Origin: Lachnospiraceae bacterium AC2029
GTDB taxonomy: Bacteria; Bacillota; Clostridia; Lachnospirales; Lachnospiraceae
Assembly (NCBI GenBank): GCA_000703065.1
Contig: JNLK01000001.1
Location: forward strand, 620,001 to 684,000
Direction: 5' to 3'
DNA length: 64,000 nt
The stretch's first letter is position 1. Each line of letters begins with the position of its first letter. Both the position numbers and the translations under genes were made by a program. Below, piece after piece: positions 54,392-62,402 of the stretch. Below the pieces are notes generated by a model. That model ran no database searches and had not been told where the DNA came from. It saw only the letters and a list, made by a program, of their open reading frames with translations.

Positions 54392-56125
54392 TTAGTTAAA
54401 AGGGATCACCGCACCATCATAGGTATCTACGATGAACTGACGGATCTCCTCAGACTCCAATGCCTTTACAAGGGCCTGTGTCTTCTCGCTGTTTTCCTGT
54501 CCGGCCTTAACGCCGATGATATTTACGTAGGTCTTTGCTGCCTCGGAATCGGACTTCTCGTATGCTACGGCGTCCTTTCCTACGGAGAGACCTGCCTCAA
54601 GTGCGTAGTTTCCGTTCAGTACCACAAATGCCACTTCGTCTTTTACTCTGGATACCTGGGCTGCTTCCAGCTCCTGGATCTTCAGGTTCTTCGGGTTGTC
54701 CTGGATATCCAGAACGGTTGCTGTGAGGCCTGCACCTTCCTTCAGTTTGATCAGGCCGTTGTCTTGTAATAACAGGAGAGCTCTTGCTTCATTGGTTGTA
54801 TCGTTCGGTACAGCGATGGTATCGCCGTCTTCGAGCTGATCCAGAGTTGCCTTGGTTCCCGGATAGATTCCGAAGGGCTCATAGTGGATGCCTGCTGCAG
54901 ATACGATATTGGTTCCGTTTTCCTTGTTGAAATCATCGAGATAAGGTACATGCTGGAAATAATTTGCGTCGATCTCGCCACTCTCTACTACCAGGTTCGG
55001 CTGTACATAATCCTCAAACTCAGTAACCTTCAGTTCCCAGCCTTCCTTTGCCAGGATGTCCTTTGCCTTTGCAAGGATCTCTGCGTGAGGCGTCGGGGAT
55101 GCTGCTACGGTGATGGTTCCCTTGGACTCTGCCGGCTGTGCCTCTGTGGTGTCTGCCGGTGCTGCGTCATTCTTTGCGTCCGGTACCACGCCGCCCTCGA
55201 TCACCAGGGTGTCCTCGAATTCCTTGCCGTAGGTGTCGATAAGTGTTGCTTCGTAATCAGCATGGAAGAACTTCTCATTACCCAGTGCCTTGATCTCATC
55301 GTTGAGCCAGTTCAGCAGCGTCTCATTTCCCTTGGATACTGCCGGTGCGATGGTGTCCGCACTGCCCAGAGAATCGATGCCTACGGTGTAGCCCTTGTTC
55401 TCCTTTGCAAATGCGATGACCTCGGTGTTGTCATTTGCCCACGCAACGCCTGTTCCGTTTTCAAATGCGCTCTTTGCTGCGGCATAGGTGTCAAACTTCT
55501 GAAGCTTGATGTCGGAATTGTTCTTCTCCAGATAGGTCTCTGCCGTGGTTCCGGAGATAACGATGATCTGGTCCTCTGCCTTGACCTCGCCGAGATCCTT
55601 GATGACTCTCTCGTCATGAGATACAACGCCGAGTGCCACATTCATGTACGGAAGTGCGAAATCAACCTCCTCTGCACGTTCAGGAGTTACCGTGAAATTC
55701 GCAAGTACGATATCTACCTTTCCGGTCTTCAGATACTCGATCCGGCTTGCTGCCTCTGTGGATACGTAATTGATCTTGACTCCCAGATCCTTGCCGAGAC
55801 GCTCTGCCAGGTATACGTCGTAGCCCTGATAGGTTCCGTTCTCGTCCACATATCCGAAGGGGGACTTGTCGGAGAAGACTCCGATATTAATTGTACCGGA
55901 CTCCTTGATCTCATCCAGTGTACGGTAGATTGCCTTGGTTTCCTGCGTATTTCCCGCATCTGCCGTTCTCTCGGCTGCGGTTGTGCCGTCATTGGATCCG
56001 CAAGCCGTAAGCAGGCTGAGGGATGTGACCGCTGTCAGACCGAAGCCGACCAGCTTCTTCAGTAAATGTTTTCTGTTCTTCTTTTTTATTTCCTTATTCT
56101 CTGTATCCTTAATAAACTTTCTCAT
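54392..56125 (-). CDS. fused dual substrate-binding lipoprotein (family 3 + NlpA/MetQ)
   Basis: 577 residues. A basic N-terminus and lipobox LLTAC with Cys at 42. Residues about 65-315 form a family 3 amino acid-binding domain (INIGVFSDKSPFGYVDENG, YLKTGKVDIVLANFTVTPERAE). After an Asp/Ala/Pro linker, residues about 335-577 form an NlpA/MetQ domain (VAASPTPHAEILAKAKDIL, DANYFQHVPYLDDFN, AVPNDTTNEARALLLL). These two folds normally are separate proteins for different ABC families; the operon encodes exactly those two transporters. AAAGG precedes the ATG at 56125 by 8 bases. First structural gene after the leader. Confidence 0.93.
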   Translation of the reverse strand: MRKFIKDTENKEIKKKNRKHLLKKLVGFGLTAVTSLSLLTACGSNDGTTAAERTADAGNTQETKAIYRTLDEIKESGTINIGVFSDKSPFGYVDENGTYQGYDVYLAERLGKDLGVKINYVSTEAASRIEYLKTGKVDIVLANFTVTPERAEEVDFALPYMNVALGVVSHDERVIKDLGEVKAEDQIIVISGTTAETYLEKNNSDIKLQKFDTYAAAKSAFENGTGVAWANDNTEVIAFAKENKGYTVGIDSLGSADTIAPAVSKGNETLLNWLNDEIKALGNEKFFHADYEATLIDTYGKEFEDTLVIEGGVVPDAKNDAAPADTTEAQPAESKGTITVAASPTPHAEILAKAKDILAKEGWELKVTEFEDYVQPNLVVESGEIDANYFQHVPYLDDFNKENGTNIVSAAGIHYEPFGIYPGTKATLDQLEDGDTIAVPNDTTNEARALLLLQDNGLIKLKEGAGLTATVLDIQDNPKNLKIQELEAAQVSRVKDEVAFVVLNGNYALEAGLSVGKDAVAYEKSDSEAAKTYVNIIGVKAGQENSEKTQALVKALESEEIRQFIVDTYDGAVIPFN

Positions 56126-56148
56126 GATGGTTTCCTTTCTATTTACGT

Positions 56149-56301
56149 TCAGGGCTTTCGCCTGTGTCTTTTTCTTGATCTTTCCTTTACTGCTTCGTTC
56201 CATGCCTCCCGGAAAGCAACCCAGTTCGCATTTCCCGCTTCCTCTCTGTAACAACATCGCCGCTCCAGCGGCATTCGCATCGAATATCTTCTATTATTCA
56301 T
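56149..56301 (-). CDS. second small ORF in the transporter leader
   Basis: 50 codons. AAAGGAG lies 9 bases before the ATG. The start (MNNRRYSMRMPLERRCC) again has Met and a Cys-Cys pair; the rest is basic. It lies between the attenuator terminator and the binding-protein start, ending 23 bases before it. It may be a second leader peptide or a translational coupler; coding is uncertain. Confidence 0.4.
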   Translation of the reverse strand: MNNRRYSMRMPLERRCCYREEAGNANWVAFREAWNEAVKERSRKRHRRKP

Positions 56302-56344
56302 GCTGTGTTTCTCCTTTCTCACATTCGCGTCATTGGAATTTTGG

Positions 56345-56382
56345 AAAAAAAATACCGGAGTTCTCATGATCAAGAACCCCGG
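56345..56382 (-). terminator. attenuator terminator of the transporter operon
   Basis: On the minus strand a 10-bp stem, CCGGGGTTCT (56373-56382) with AGAACTCCGG (56355-56364), loop TGATCATG, then TATTTTTTTT. This is a canonical terminator within the leader, about 220 bases before the first structural gene. Its 5' arm can instead pair over 11 bases (two G-U) with CAGGAATCCCG in the leader ORF (56458-56468). Confidence 0.88.
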
Positions 56383-56414
56383 AACATTTGCCGAGACATC
56401 ATTTTCAGAAGGCG

Positions 56415-56525
56415 TCAGGCACGACGAAGCGCCGCATCACCACTGTCTCGACCATATCGGGATTCCTGCAGTATGCAACCACACATCATCATACACATAC
56501 ATGTTGTATAGACTCTGTTCTTCAT
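56415..56525 (-). CDS. Cys/Met-rich leader peptide of the transporter operon
   Basis: 36 codons; GGGAG lies 8 bases before the ATG. Residues 8-17 read TCMCMMMCGC: Cys at 9, 11, 15 and 17, Met at 10, 12, 13 and 14. The anti-terminator arm starts at codon 20, directly after the Cys/Met cluster, and the stop lies 32 bases before the terminator. A ribosome stalled for Cys-tRNA or Met-tRNA would leave the arm free and prevent termination; free passage would cover it. Same plan as the metY leader. Confidence 0.75.
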   Translation of the reverse strand: MKNRVYTTCMCMMMCGCILQESRYGRDSGDAALRRA

Positions 56526-56590
56526 CGATCTTTCTCCCTTTCCGGCCCTCTGTCCTGTGACGTGAGCACTGTTCTTCTTTACAGTTCGTC

Positions 56591-56623
56591 ATTCTACACC
56601 CATTTGCCTACTGTGTCAATAGG
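56591..56623 (-). promoter_or_regulatory. transporter operon promoter with Rrf2-type operator
   Basis: Minus strand: TTGACA (56614-56619), 17-base spacer, TAGAAT (56591-56596). The plus-strand dyad CCTACTGTGTCAATAGG (56607-56623) overlaps the -35 and differs from the metY dyad at one base. Confidence 0.78.
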
Positions 56624-56657
56624 TTTTTTATTTTTTTTTCTTGAATTACCTATTCGC

Positions 56658-56673
56658 CCTATGGTAAAGTAGG
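56658..56673 (+). promoter_or_regulatory. probable autoregulatory operator of the Rrf2 gene
   Basis: CCTATGGTAAAGTAGG keeps the CCTA...TAGG arms of the two operators above and lies about 30 bases before the Rrf2 start, overlapping the likely -10 region. This suggests autorepression. Confidence 0.55.
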
Positions 56674-56701
56674 TAAAAAGAAGAAAAAGGGGGATACGGA
56701 A

Positions 56702-57097
56702 ATGATTTCAACCAGAGGAAGATATGCGCTCCGGGTCATGCTTGACCTGGCAGAGCAGAACAGCGACAGTTATATACCCTTAAAGGATATCGCCGAGCGG
56801 CAGGGCATTTCCAAGAAGTATCTGGAGATCATTGTGAAGGAACTGGTCAACGGCGGTCTCCTGACCGGAGCCAGCGGCAAGGGCGGCGGCTACAAGCTGT
56901 GCCGGAAGCCGAAGCAGTACAAGGTCGGTGAGATCCTGGAGCTGATGGAGGGAACCCTCTCCTCCGTTGCCTGCCTGGAGGACCCGGACTACGAGTGCCC
57001 CCGCAGGGACGCATGCCAGACCCTTCCCATGTGGACCGAGTTCGACCAGATGGTCCACGACTTCTTCTACTCCCGCACGCTGAAGGATCTGATGTGA
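56702..57097 (+). CDS. Rrf2-family regulator (CymR/IscR-like)
   Basis: 131 residues. N-terminal winged helix (GRYALRVMLDLAEQ, PLKDIAERQGISKKYLEIIVKELVNGGLL), then GGGYKLCRKPKQYKVGEILELMEG. Three Cys follow as C-x7-C-x5-C in ACLEDPDYECPRRDACQ, the region that holds the [2Fe-2S] ligands in IscR; B. subtilis CymR lacks such a trio. GGGGG precedes the ATG. It is divergent from the sulfur amino acid transporter operon, whose promoter carries the same dyad found at metY, so it is the probable regulator of sulfur uptake. Confidence 0.9.
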   Translation: MISTRGRYALRVMLDLAEQNSDSYIPLKDIAERQGISKKYLEIIVKELVNGGLLTGASGKGGGYKLCRKPKQYKVGEILELMEGTLSSVACLEDPDYECPRRDACQTLPMWTEFDQMVHDFFYSRTLKDLM

Positions 57098-57103
57098 CAG
57101 AGG

Positions 57104-57235
57104 GACGGGTTCACTGACATGTGACAAAAGGGACATGTACACTGTCATACAAATGAAAGGGACAGGCACGTTGTCATGAATCCTGCATGACATTGTACCT
57201 GTCCTTTTATCACATGTCCCTAAGTCACATATTCT
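57104..57235. repeat. palindromic GGGACGG-family repeat
   Basis: A long imperfect palindrome: outer arms CATGTGAC...GGGACATGT and ACATGTCCC...GTCACAT, inner arms AAAGGGACAGG...TTGTCATG and CATGACATTGTACCTGTCC with TTTTAT after. It probably ends both convergent genes. GTGACAAAGGGACGGG-type words also occur at about 61450-61470. Confidence 0.75.
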
Positions 57236-57244
57236 GCAATACGA

Positions 57245-59299
57245 TCAGACGATTTCCGCAGTCTGCGCAACAACCCTGCCTTTTGCATCAAATTCATACT
57301 GCACTCCGTCAATGGTCAGTGTGCAGTTCACAGCCATAACTCCGTTCTTCTGGAAATAATACCGATTTCCTTTCACCGTCAGCCAGCCGAAATGCATCGT
57401 TCCGTCCTTGTCAAAGTAATAGGTCTTGCTTCCGGACTTCACAACGCCTGTCTGCATTACGCCCTTCTTGTTGAAGTAATAATACTTTCCGCTGATCTTC
57501 TTCAGCCCGGTCACCATGATACCGTTCGTACCAAAATAGAACCACTTTCCGTCTAAGGTCAGCCAGCCGGTCTGCATGGCTCCGTTCTTCTCAGGATTAA
57601 AATAGTACACACCGTCAGATGTTTTGATCACGCCTGTCTGCAGCGCTCCCTTGCCGTTAAAATAATAATTCTTCTTGCCGACCGTCACAATGCCCGTCTG
57701 CATTGCACCGGTCTCGGGATCGAAATAGTAGATCTTTCCGCCGCGTTTCAGAACACCTGTCCGCATAACACCATTCGCATCGAAGAAATAAATCTCATTG
57801 TCGATGGTCTGCACACCGGTCAGATATTCTCCGTTCTCACCGACATAATACTTCTTGCCTTCAATCTCCTGCCAGCCGGCCTGGATTTTCTCTGTGATCA
57901 GTTTTGTGTTCAAATCATATTGAAGATTAGGATTATAATCATAACCATAATAGTAATAATTCTTTCCTGTTTCCTCATCATAGAGAACTGCCTGATCATA
58001 ATATTCTATTACACTCCCTATAATCCGGGTGCCACACACATCCAACTCTGTCAATTGGTTATCATAACAACGCAACCATAGAAGTGCTTCAAATCCGCTC
58101 ACATTGAGTTCCGTCAACCGGTTATTATGGCAATCTAAATCAAATAAAGATTCACATCCGTTCATGTTCAGTTCAGTCAATTGGTTGGAAGAGCAGTAGA
58201 TCGTATCAAGCGATGTACAGCTGCTCACATCCAGTTCTGTCAACTGATTGCCCGAGCAATAGATCGATTCAAGTAATGCGCAGCCGCTCACATTCAATTC
58301 CGTCAATTGATTATTATAACAAAACAAGTTTGTCAGCGACTCACATCCGCTCACATCCAGTTCCGTCAATTTGTTGTAATCGCATTCGAGATTTGTCAGC
58401 GACGCGCATCCGCTCACATCCAATTCTGTCAAGTCGTCAGCATAACAAGTCAGATCTGTCAACGAATCACATCCGCTCACATCCAGTTCCGTCAATTGAT
58501 TGCTATGACAATCTATATTAACAAGTGGTGTACATCCGCTTACATTCAGTTCCGTCATCTGGTTGCTAAAGCATTCCAACGACTGAAGGTATTTACATTT
58601 GCCCAGATCCAGACTCGTCAAATAATTGTTATCACACTTCAAACTCTCAAGTGATATACATAGTTTCAGGTCCAGTCCCGTCAATTGGTTGTGATCGCAC
58701 TTCAAACTCTTAAGTGATTCACATATAGCCAAATTTAATACCTTCAACTTATTGGAACTACAATTCAGTTCTATCAACGATACACAGTTACTCAGATTCA
58801 AGTACGTCAATTGACCGGATTCACAATCCAAAGATGTAAGCGATACACAATTGCACGCTGCCAATTTTTCCACTGAACAATCATCGAGGTATACTTCAGT
58901 CAGGCTAAGATGGTTACTTAAATCCAGGACTTCCATACTGCTATGTTTAAACCTAAAAACCTTAAGTTCGGTATTCTTACTTAGATTCAGTTGGGGTTGG
59001 GAGTAGTTAGAGATTTCCAATGTGTTAAGTTTTTCAAATAACTCTATCCCCTGCAGCGAATCAACATTAGTTGCGTCTAAATTAATCTCTGTAACCGCAT
59101 CCAACTCCGCCTGAGACAGACTTCCATTCTTATCCTTATCACAGTTATCCTTAACATAGCTTCGAAATTCTTCATCCGGGAAATTGTATCTCGTGATGGC
59201 AAGCTCGATTTCCTCTGCATTTACGTTCACCGGCATGGCAAATGTCAGCCCGCCGGCCAGTATCGCTGCTGCAACCCCTAATTTCCAACCAATTCTCAT
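57245..59299 (-). CDS. secreted leucine-rich-repeat protein with choline/glucan-binding-type repeats (paralogue 2)
   Basis: 684 residues. Signal peptide ending near VNAEE; EF-hand-like loop DKDKNGSLSQAE near residue 50; about fifteen leucine-rich repeats of the form LTELDVSGCxSLTNLxCxxNQ; then about nine CW_binding_1-type repeats (GKIYYFDPETGAMQTG, GKYYYFNKKGVMQTG) at the C-terminus. The many Cys in the repeats are at consensus positions. Likely a wall-attached surface protein. GGAGG stands 11 bases before the ATG at 59299. Tandem duplicate of the next gene. Confidence 0.87.
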   Translation of the reverse strand: MRIGWKLGVAAAILAGGLTFAMPVNVNAEEIELAITRYNFPDEEFRSYVKDNCDKDKNGSLSQAELDAVTEINLDATNVDSLQGIELFEKLNTLEISNYSQPQLNLSKNTELKVFRFKHSSMEVLDLSNHLSLTEVYLDDCSVEKLAACNCVSLTSLDCESGQLTYLNLSNCVSLIELNCSSNKLKVLNLAICESLKSLKCDHNQLTGLDLKLCISLESLKCDNNYLTSLDLGKCKYLQSLECFSNQMTELNVSGCTPLVNIDCHSNQLTELDVSGCDSLTDLTCYADDLTELDVSGCASLTNLECDYNKLTELDVSGCESLTNLFCYNNQLTELNVSGCALLESIYCSGNQLTELDVSSCTSLDTIYCSSNQLTELNMNGCESLFDLDCHNNRLTELNVSGFEALLWLRCYDNQLTELDVCGTRIIGSVIEYYDQAVLYDEETGKNYYYYGYDYNPNLQYDLNTKLITEKIQAGWQEIEGKKYYVGENGEYLTGVQTIDNEIYFFDANGVMRTGVLKRGGKIYYFDPETGAMQTGIVTVGKKNYYFNGKGALQTGVIKTSDGVYYFNPEKNGAMQTGWLTLDGKWFYFGTNGIMVTGLKKISGKYYYFNKKGVMQTGVVKSGSKTYYFDKDGTMHFGWLTVKGNRYYFQKNGVMAVNCTLTIDGVQYEFDAKGRVVAQTAEIV

Positions 59300-59402
59300 T
59301 TTTCGTGTAACCTCCTCTTTCCAAAAATAGACCCTATACAAGAATATAGCATAGCCCAAGAACAACACGCAACTGAATCATTCTTATGATATACGCGAGC
59401 TG

Positions 59403-61391
59403 TTAATTGATCACAGTAGCAACACCACTCGCTGCAAACTGATACTCCACTCCGTCTATGGTCAATGTACAGCTCACAGCCATAACTCCGTTCTTCTGGA
59501 AATAATACCTCTTTCCCTTCACCGTCAGCCAGCCGAAATGCATCGTTCCATCCTTGTCGAAATAGTAGGTCTTACTTCCGGACTTCACAACGCCCGTCTG
59601 CATAACGCCCTTCTTGTTGAAGTAATAATACTTTCCGCTGATCTTCTTCAGCCCGGTCATCATGATGCCGTCCGAACCAAAATAGAACCACTTTCCTTCT
59701 AAGGACAGCCAGCCGGTCTGCATCGCCCCTTTCTTCTCAGGGTTAAAATAGTACACACCGTCTGATGTTCTTATCACACCCGTCTGCAGAACTCCTTTGC
59801 TGTTGAAATAAAACTTCTTCTTACCAATCGTCACGATGCCCGTCTGCATTGCCCCGGTCTCGGGATCGAAATAGTAGATCTTTCCACCGCGTTTCAGAAC
59901 TCCTGTCTGCATAACGCCGTTCTTATCGAAGAAATATATCTCATCGTCGATCTTCTGCACGCCGGTCAGATATTCTCCGTCTTCACCGACATAGTATTTC
60001 TTACCGTCAATCTCCTGCCAGCCAGATTGTATTATTTCTGTAATCAGCTTTGTATTTACGTCATAGGAAAGATCCGGTGCTTCCTCGTCACCACCGTAAT
60101 AATAATACGTCTCTCCTGTATCAGGATCTGTGAGGCTTCCTCTGAGACAGTCATCTATCAATATCAGGATTGCCTTGTTGTATCCCACATCCAGTTCCGA
60201 CAATTGATTGAAATGACACCATAACACCGCAAGTGACGGAACACCTGACAGATCCAGTTCGGTCAGTTGGTTGTCATGACAATACAAGGTATCAAACGAA
60301 TCACCCCCACCCAAATCCAGTTGTTTCAATTGGTTGAAGGAGCAATCCACTTCTCGAAGCGATCCAGGGCTGCTCACATCCAGTTCCGTCAATTGGTTGG
60401 AAGAACAATTCAGAACCTCCAGAAAAAAGCAATCATGCACATCCAGTTCCGTCAATTGGTTGGAAGAACAGTCAAACGTCCGAAGTTCCCGGCAACTGCG
60501 CAAATCCAGACCCGTCAATTGGTTGGAAGAACAATCCAATGTCAGAAGGATATAACAGTCTTGTAAATTCAGTTGCCTCAATTGATTTTTATAGCAATAC
60601 ATTTCCTCCAGTTTTGTTGGACACAAAACCAAATTCCACAACCAGTTGTCATAGCACCTCAAAGATTTAAGTTCTTCGCATGTACTCAGATCCAGGTCCG
60701 TCAATCGGTTGGATGAACAATTCAGAACCTCAAGCAATCTGCAGTCATTCACTTTCAGTTCCGTCAATTCATTGGAAGAACAATTCAACTGCTCAAGCAT
60801 TTCACATGAACTCACATCCAGTTGACTCAGTTCGTTGGATTGGCATTCAAAAGTAATAAGAGTTGTACATCCTCTCACATCTATATAGTTTATTTCGTTG
60901 GAAGGGCAATACAGATTTTGAAGTGAGTCAAATCCGGACAACTCCAATCGCGTCAGTTGGTTGGAAGAGCAATTTAACTGTTCAAGTGCTCTGCATCCAC
61001 TCACATCCAGGTCAAGCAACCGGTTGGACTGGCAGAACAGAAAACGAAGTGATGTACATTCACTCACGTCCAAATACTGCAACTCGTTGGACTGGCAATA
61101 CAGGCTTTGCAGATTCTCAAAGTACCCTACACCCTTCAATGTTGAAATATCCATACCGGACACATCTATTGATGTAACCGCATCCCTTTCCTGCCGAGAC
61201 AGACTTCCATTCTCATCCGTATCATAAAGGCGCCTGATATACTCCTGAAAAAATATATCCGGAAAATTATCTTCCGAGATGGCAATCTCCGTCCCTGCCG
61301 CATCCACATCAGTCGGAACGGCAAATGCCATCCCGCCGGCCAAAACTGCCGCAGCGATCCCTAATTTCCAAAAACGTCTCACCTTTCGCAT
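59403..61391 (-). CDS. secreted leucine-rich-repeat protein with choline/glucan-binding-type repeats (paralogue 3)
   Basis: 662 residues with the same order as the gene at 57245: signal peptide, EF-hand-like loop DTDENGSLSRQE near residue 55, leucine-rich repeats (LYCQSNELQYLDVSECTSL, LNCSSNQLTELDVHDC), nine CW_binding_1 repeats nearly identical to those of its neighbour. AAGGAGGAGG is close to the ATG. The wall-binding modules are far more similar than the leucine-rich parts, suggesting the ligand-binding part diverges faster or that the ends are homogenised by gene conversion. Confidence 0.87.
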   Translation of the reverse strand: MRKVRRFWKLGIAAAVLAGGMAFAVPTDVDAAGTEIAISEDNFPDIFFQEYIRRLYDTDENGSLSRQERDAVTSIDVSGMDISTLKGVGYFENLQSLYCQSNELQYLDVSECTSLRFLFCQSNRLLDLDVSGCRALEQLNCSSNQLTRLELSGFDSLQNLYCPSNEINYIDVRGCTTLITFECQSNELSQLDVSSCEMLEQLNCSSNELTELKVNDCRLLEVLNCSSNRLTDLDLSTCEELKSLRCYDNWLWNLVLCPTKLEEMYCYKNQLRQLNLQDCYILLTLDCSSNQLTGLDLRSCRELRTFDCSSNQLTELDVHDCFFLEVLNCSSNQLTELDVSSPGSLREVDCSFNQLKQLDLGGGDSFDTLYCHDNQLTELDLSGVPSLAVLWCHFNQLSELDVGYNKAILILIDDCLRGSLTDPDTGETYYYYGGDEEAPDLSYDVNTKLITEIIQSGWQEIDGKKYYVGEDGEYLTGVQKIDDEIYFFDKNGVMQTGVLKRGGKIYYFDPETGAMQTGIVTIGKKKFYFNSKGVLQTGVIRTSDGVYYFNPEKKGAMQTGWLSLEGKWFYFGSDGIMMTGLKKISGKYYYFNKKGVMQTGVVKSGSKTYYFDKDGTMHFGWLTVKGKRYYFQKNGVMAVSCTLTIDGVEYQFAASGVATVIN

Positions 61392-61467
61392 TGCCTCCTC
61401 CTTCTCAAAATAAACCCTATACAGACTATCATAGACAGCATGATAGTGAACCCGTCCCTTTGTCACA

Positions 61468-62142
61468 TCACAGCTTGCTGATCAGATTCCGCAGCATGGA
61501 GAATGCTACCTCGGCGCTGTGGACTACATTTGCCCAGTAGTCTCCGCCGTCTCCTTCAAATGTATCGCTGATGCACTTAACAGAGAGACACCGCACCTTG
61601 TTGTGGAGGCAGATTCTTGCGATGGCTGCGATCTCCATATCACAGATCTGGCAACCGAGAGCAGCCAGTTTTTCTTTATCCGAACGTTCCTCGATGAACC
61701 GGTCTCCGCTGGCTATAACAACCTCACGAAGCTCGGGCATCTCAGCCAGCGCTGCCTTACGAAGTCCTTCGTCCAACGGGATGTACTCATCCGGGTACTC
61801 CGCGTACTGATGCTTCTTCACCGGATCGATGGGTGATACATCATAACCATAGGGACATGCCTTCTCAACCAGGAAGAGGTCCTTCACCTTTAATCCGGGA
61901 ACAAGGGCACCCACCACGCCGAAGTTCAGGACGAGCTCAACTCCGGTATGGAGGATCAGAAGCTGGGTTGCCGCCGCAGCGTCGATCAGCCCGTAACCGG
62001 TCATGGTGGCATAAACCTCATGACCGGACATGTTGGTCCGGTAGATGGTTTTCCCGCATACCTGCTCTTCTTCCAACTCGGCACCGCTCTCAAGAAATGC
62101 CTTCAACTCTGACTCTATTGCGATAATAATTCCAATCTTCAT
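61468..62142 (-). CDS. 5'-methylthioadenosine/S-adenosylhomocysteine nucleosidase-type protein
   Basis: 224 residues with the purine nucleoside phosphorylase fold: IIIAIESELKAFLE at the start, VLNFGVVGALVPGLKVKDLFLV, ASGDRFIEE and DMEIAAIARICLHNKV (catalytic Asp/Glu region). It would hydrolyse methylthioadenosine or S-adenosylhomocysteine, recycling sulfur and methyl carriers. AAGGAG is 10 bases before the ATG. It follows from its own upstream region rather than from the surface-protein genes. Confidence 0.87.
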   Translation of the reverse strand: MKIGIIIAIESELKAFLESGAELEEEQVCGKTIYRTNMSGHEVYATMTGYGLIDAAAATQLLILHTGVELVLNFGVVGALVPGLKVKDLFLVEKACPYGYDVSPIDPVKKHQYAEYPDEYIPLDEGLRKAALAEMPELREVVIASGDRFIEERSDKEKLAALGCQICDMEIAAIARICLHNKVRCLSVKCISDTFEGDGGDYWANVVHSAEVAFSMLRNLISKL

Positions 62143-62285
62143 ATCTGACTCTTCTCCTTCTCATAAATTCAGACAACAGATCCGGTACCATTTCAGGCAC
62201 CGAATACGTTGTACACCGCAAGAAACATAATCATTCTACCACATATCCGAATTGAGGTATAGTTGCGAAATACAGAAATACACAG

Positions 62286-62321
62286 AAAAACACCGGATCC
62301 ATATTTCTACAGATCCGGTGT
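62286..62321 (-). terminator. terminator after GGGtGRT gene
   Basis: On the minus strand ACACCGGATC (62312-62321) pairs with GATCCGGTGT (62290-62299), followed by TTTTC. Confidence 0.88.
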
Positions 62322-62402
62322 CGCATCTCGCCTTCGTGACATTAACCGAACATGCTGTATGTCCGTCCGGCTCATTGCCCTCGGCTATAATATTCAGTTC
62401 TC

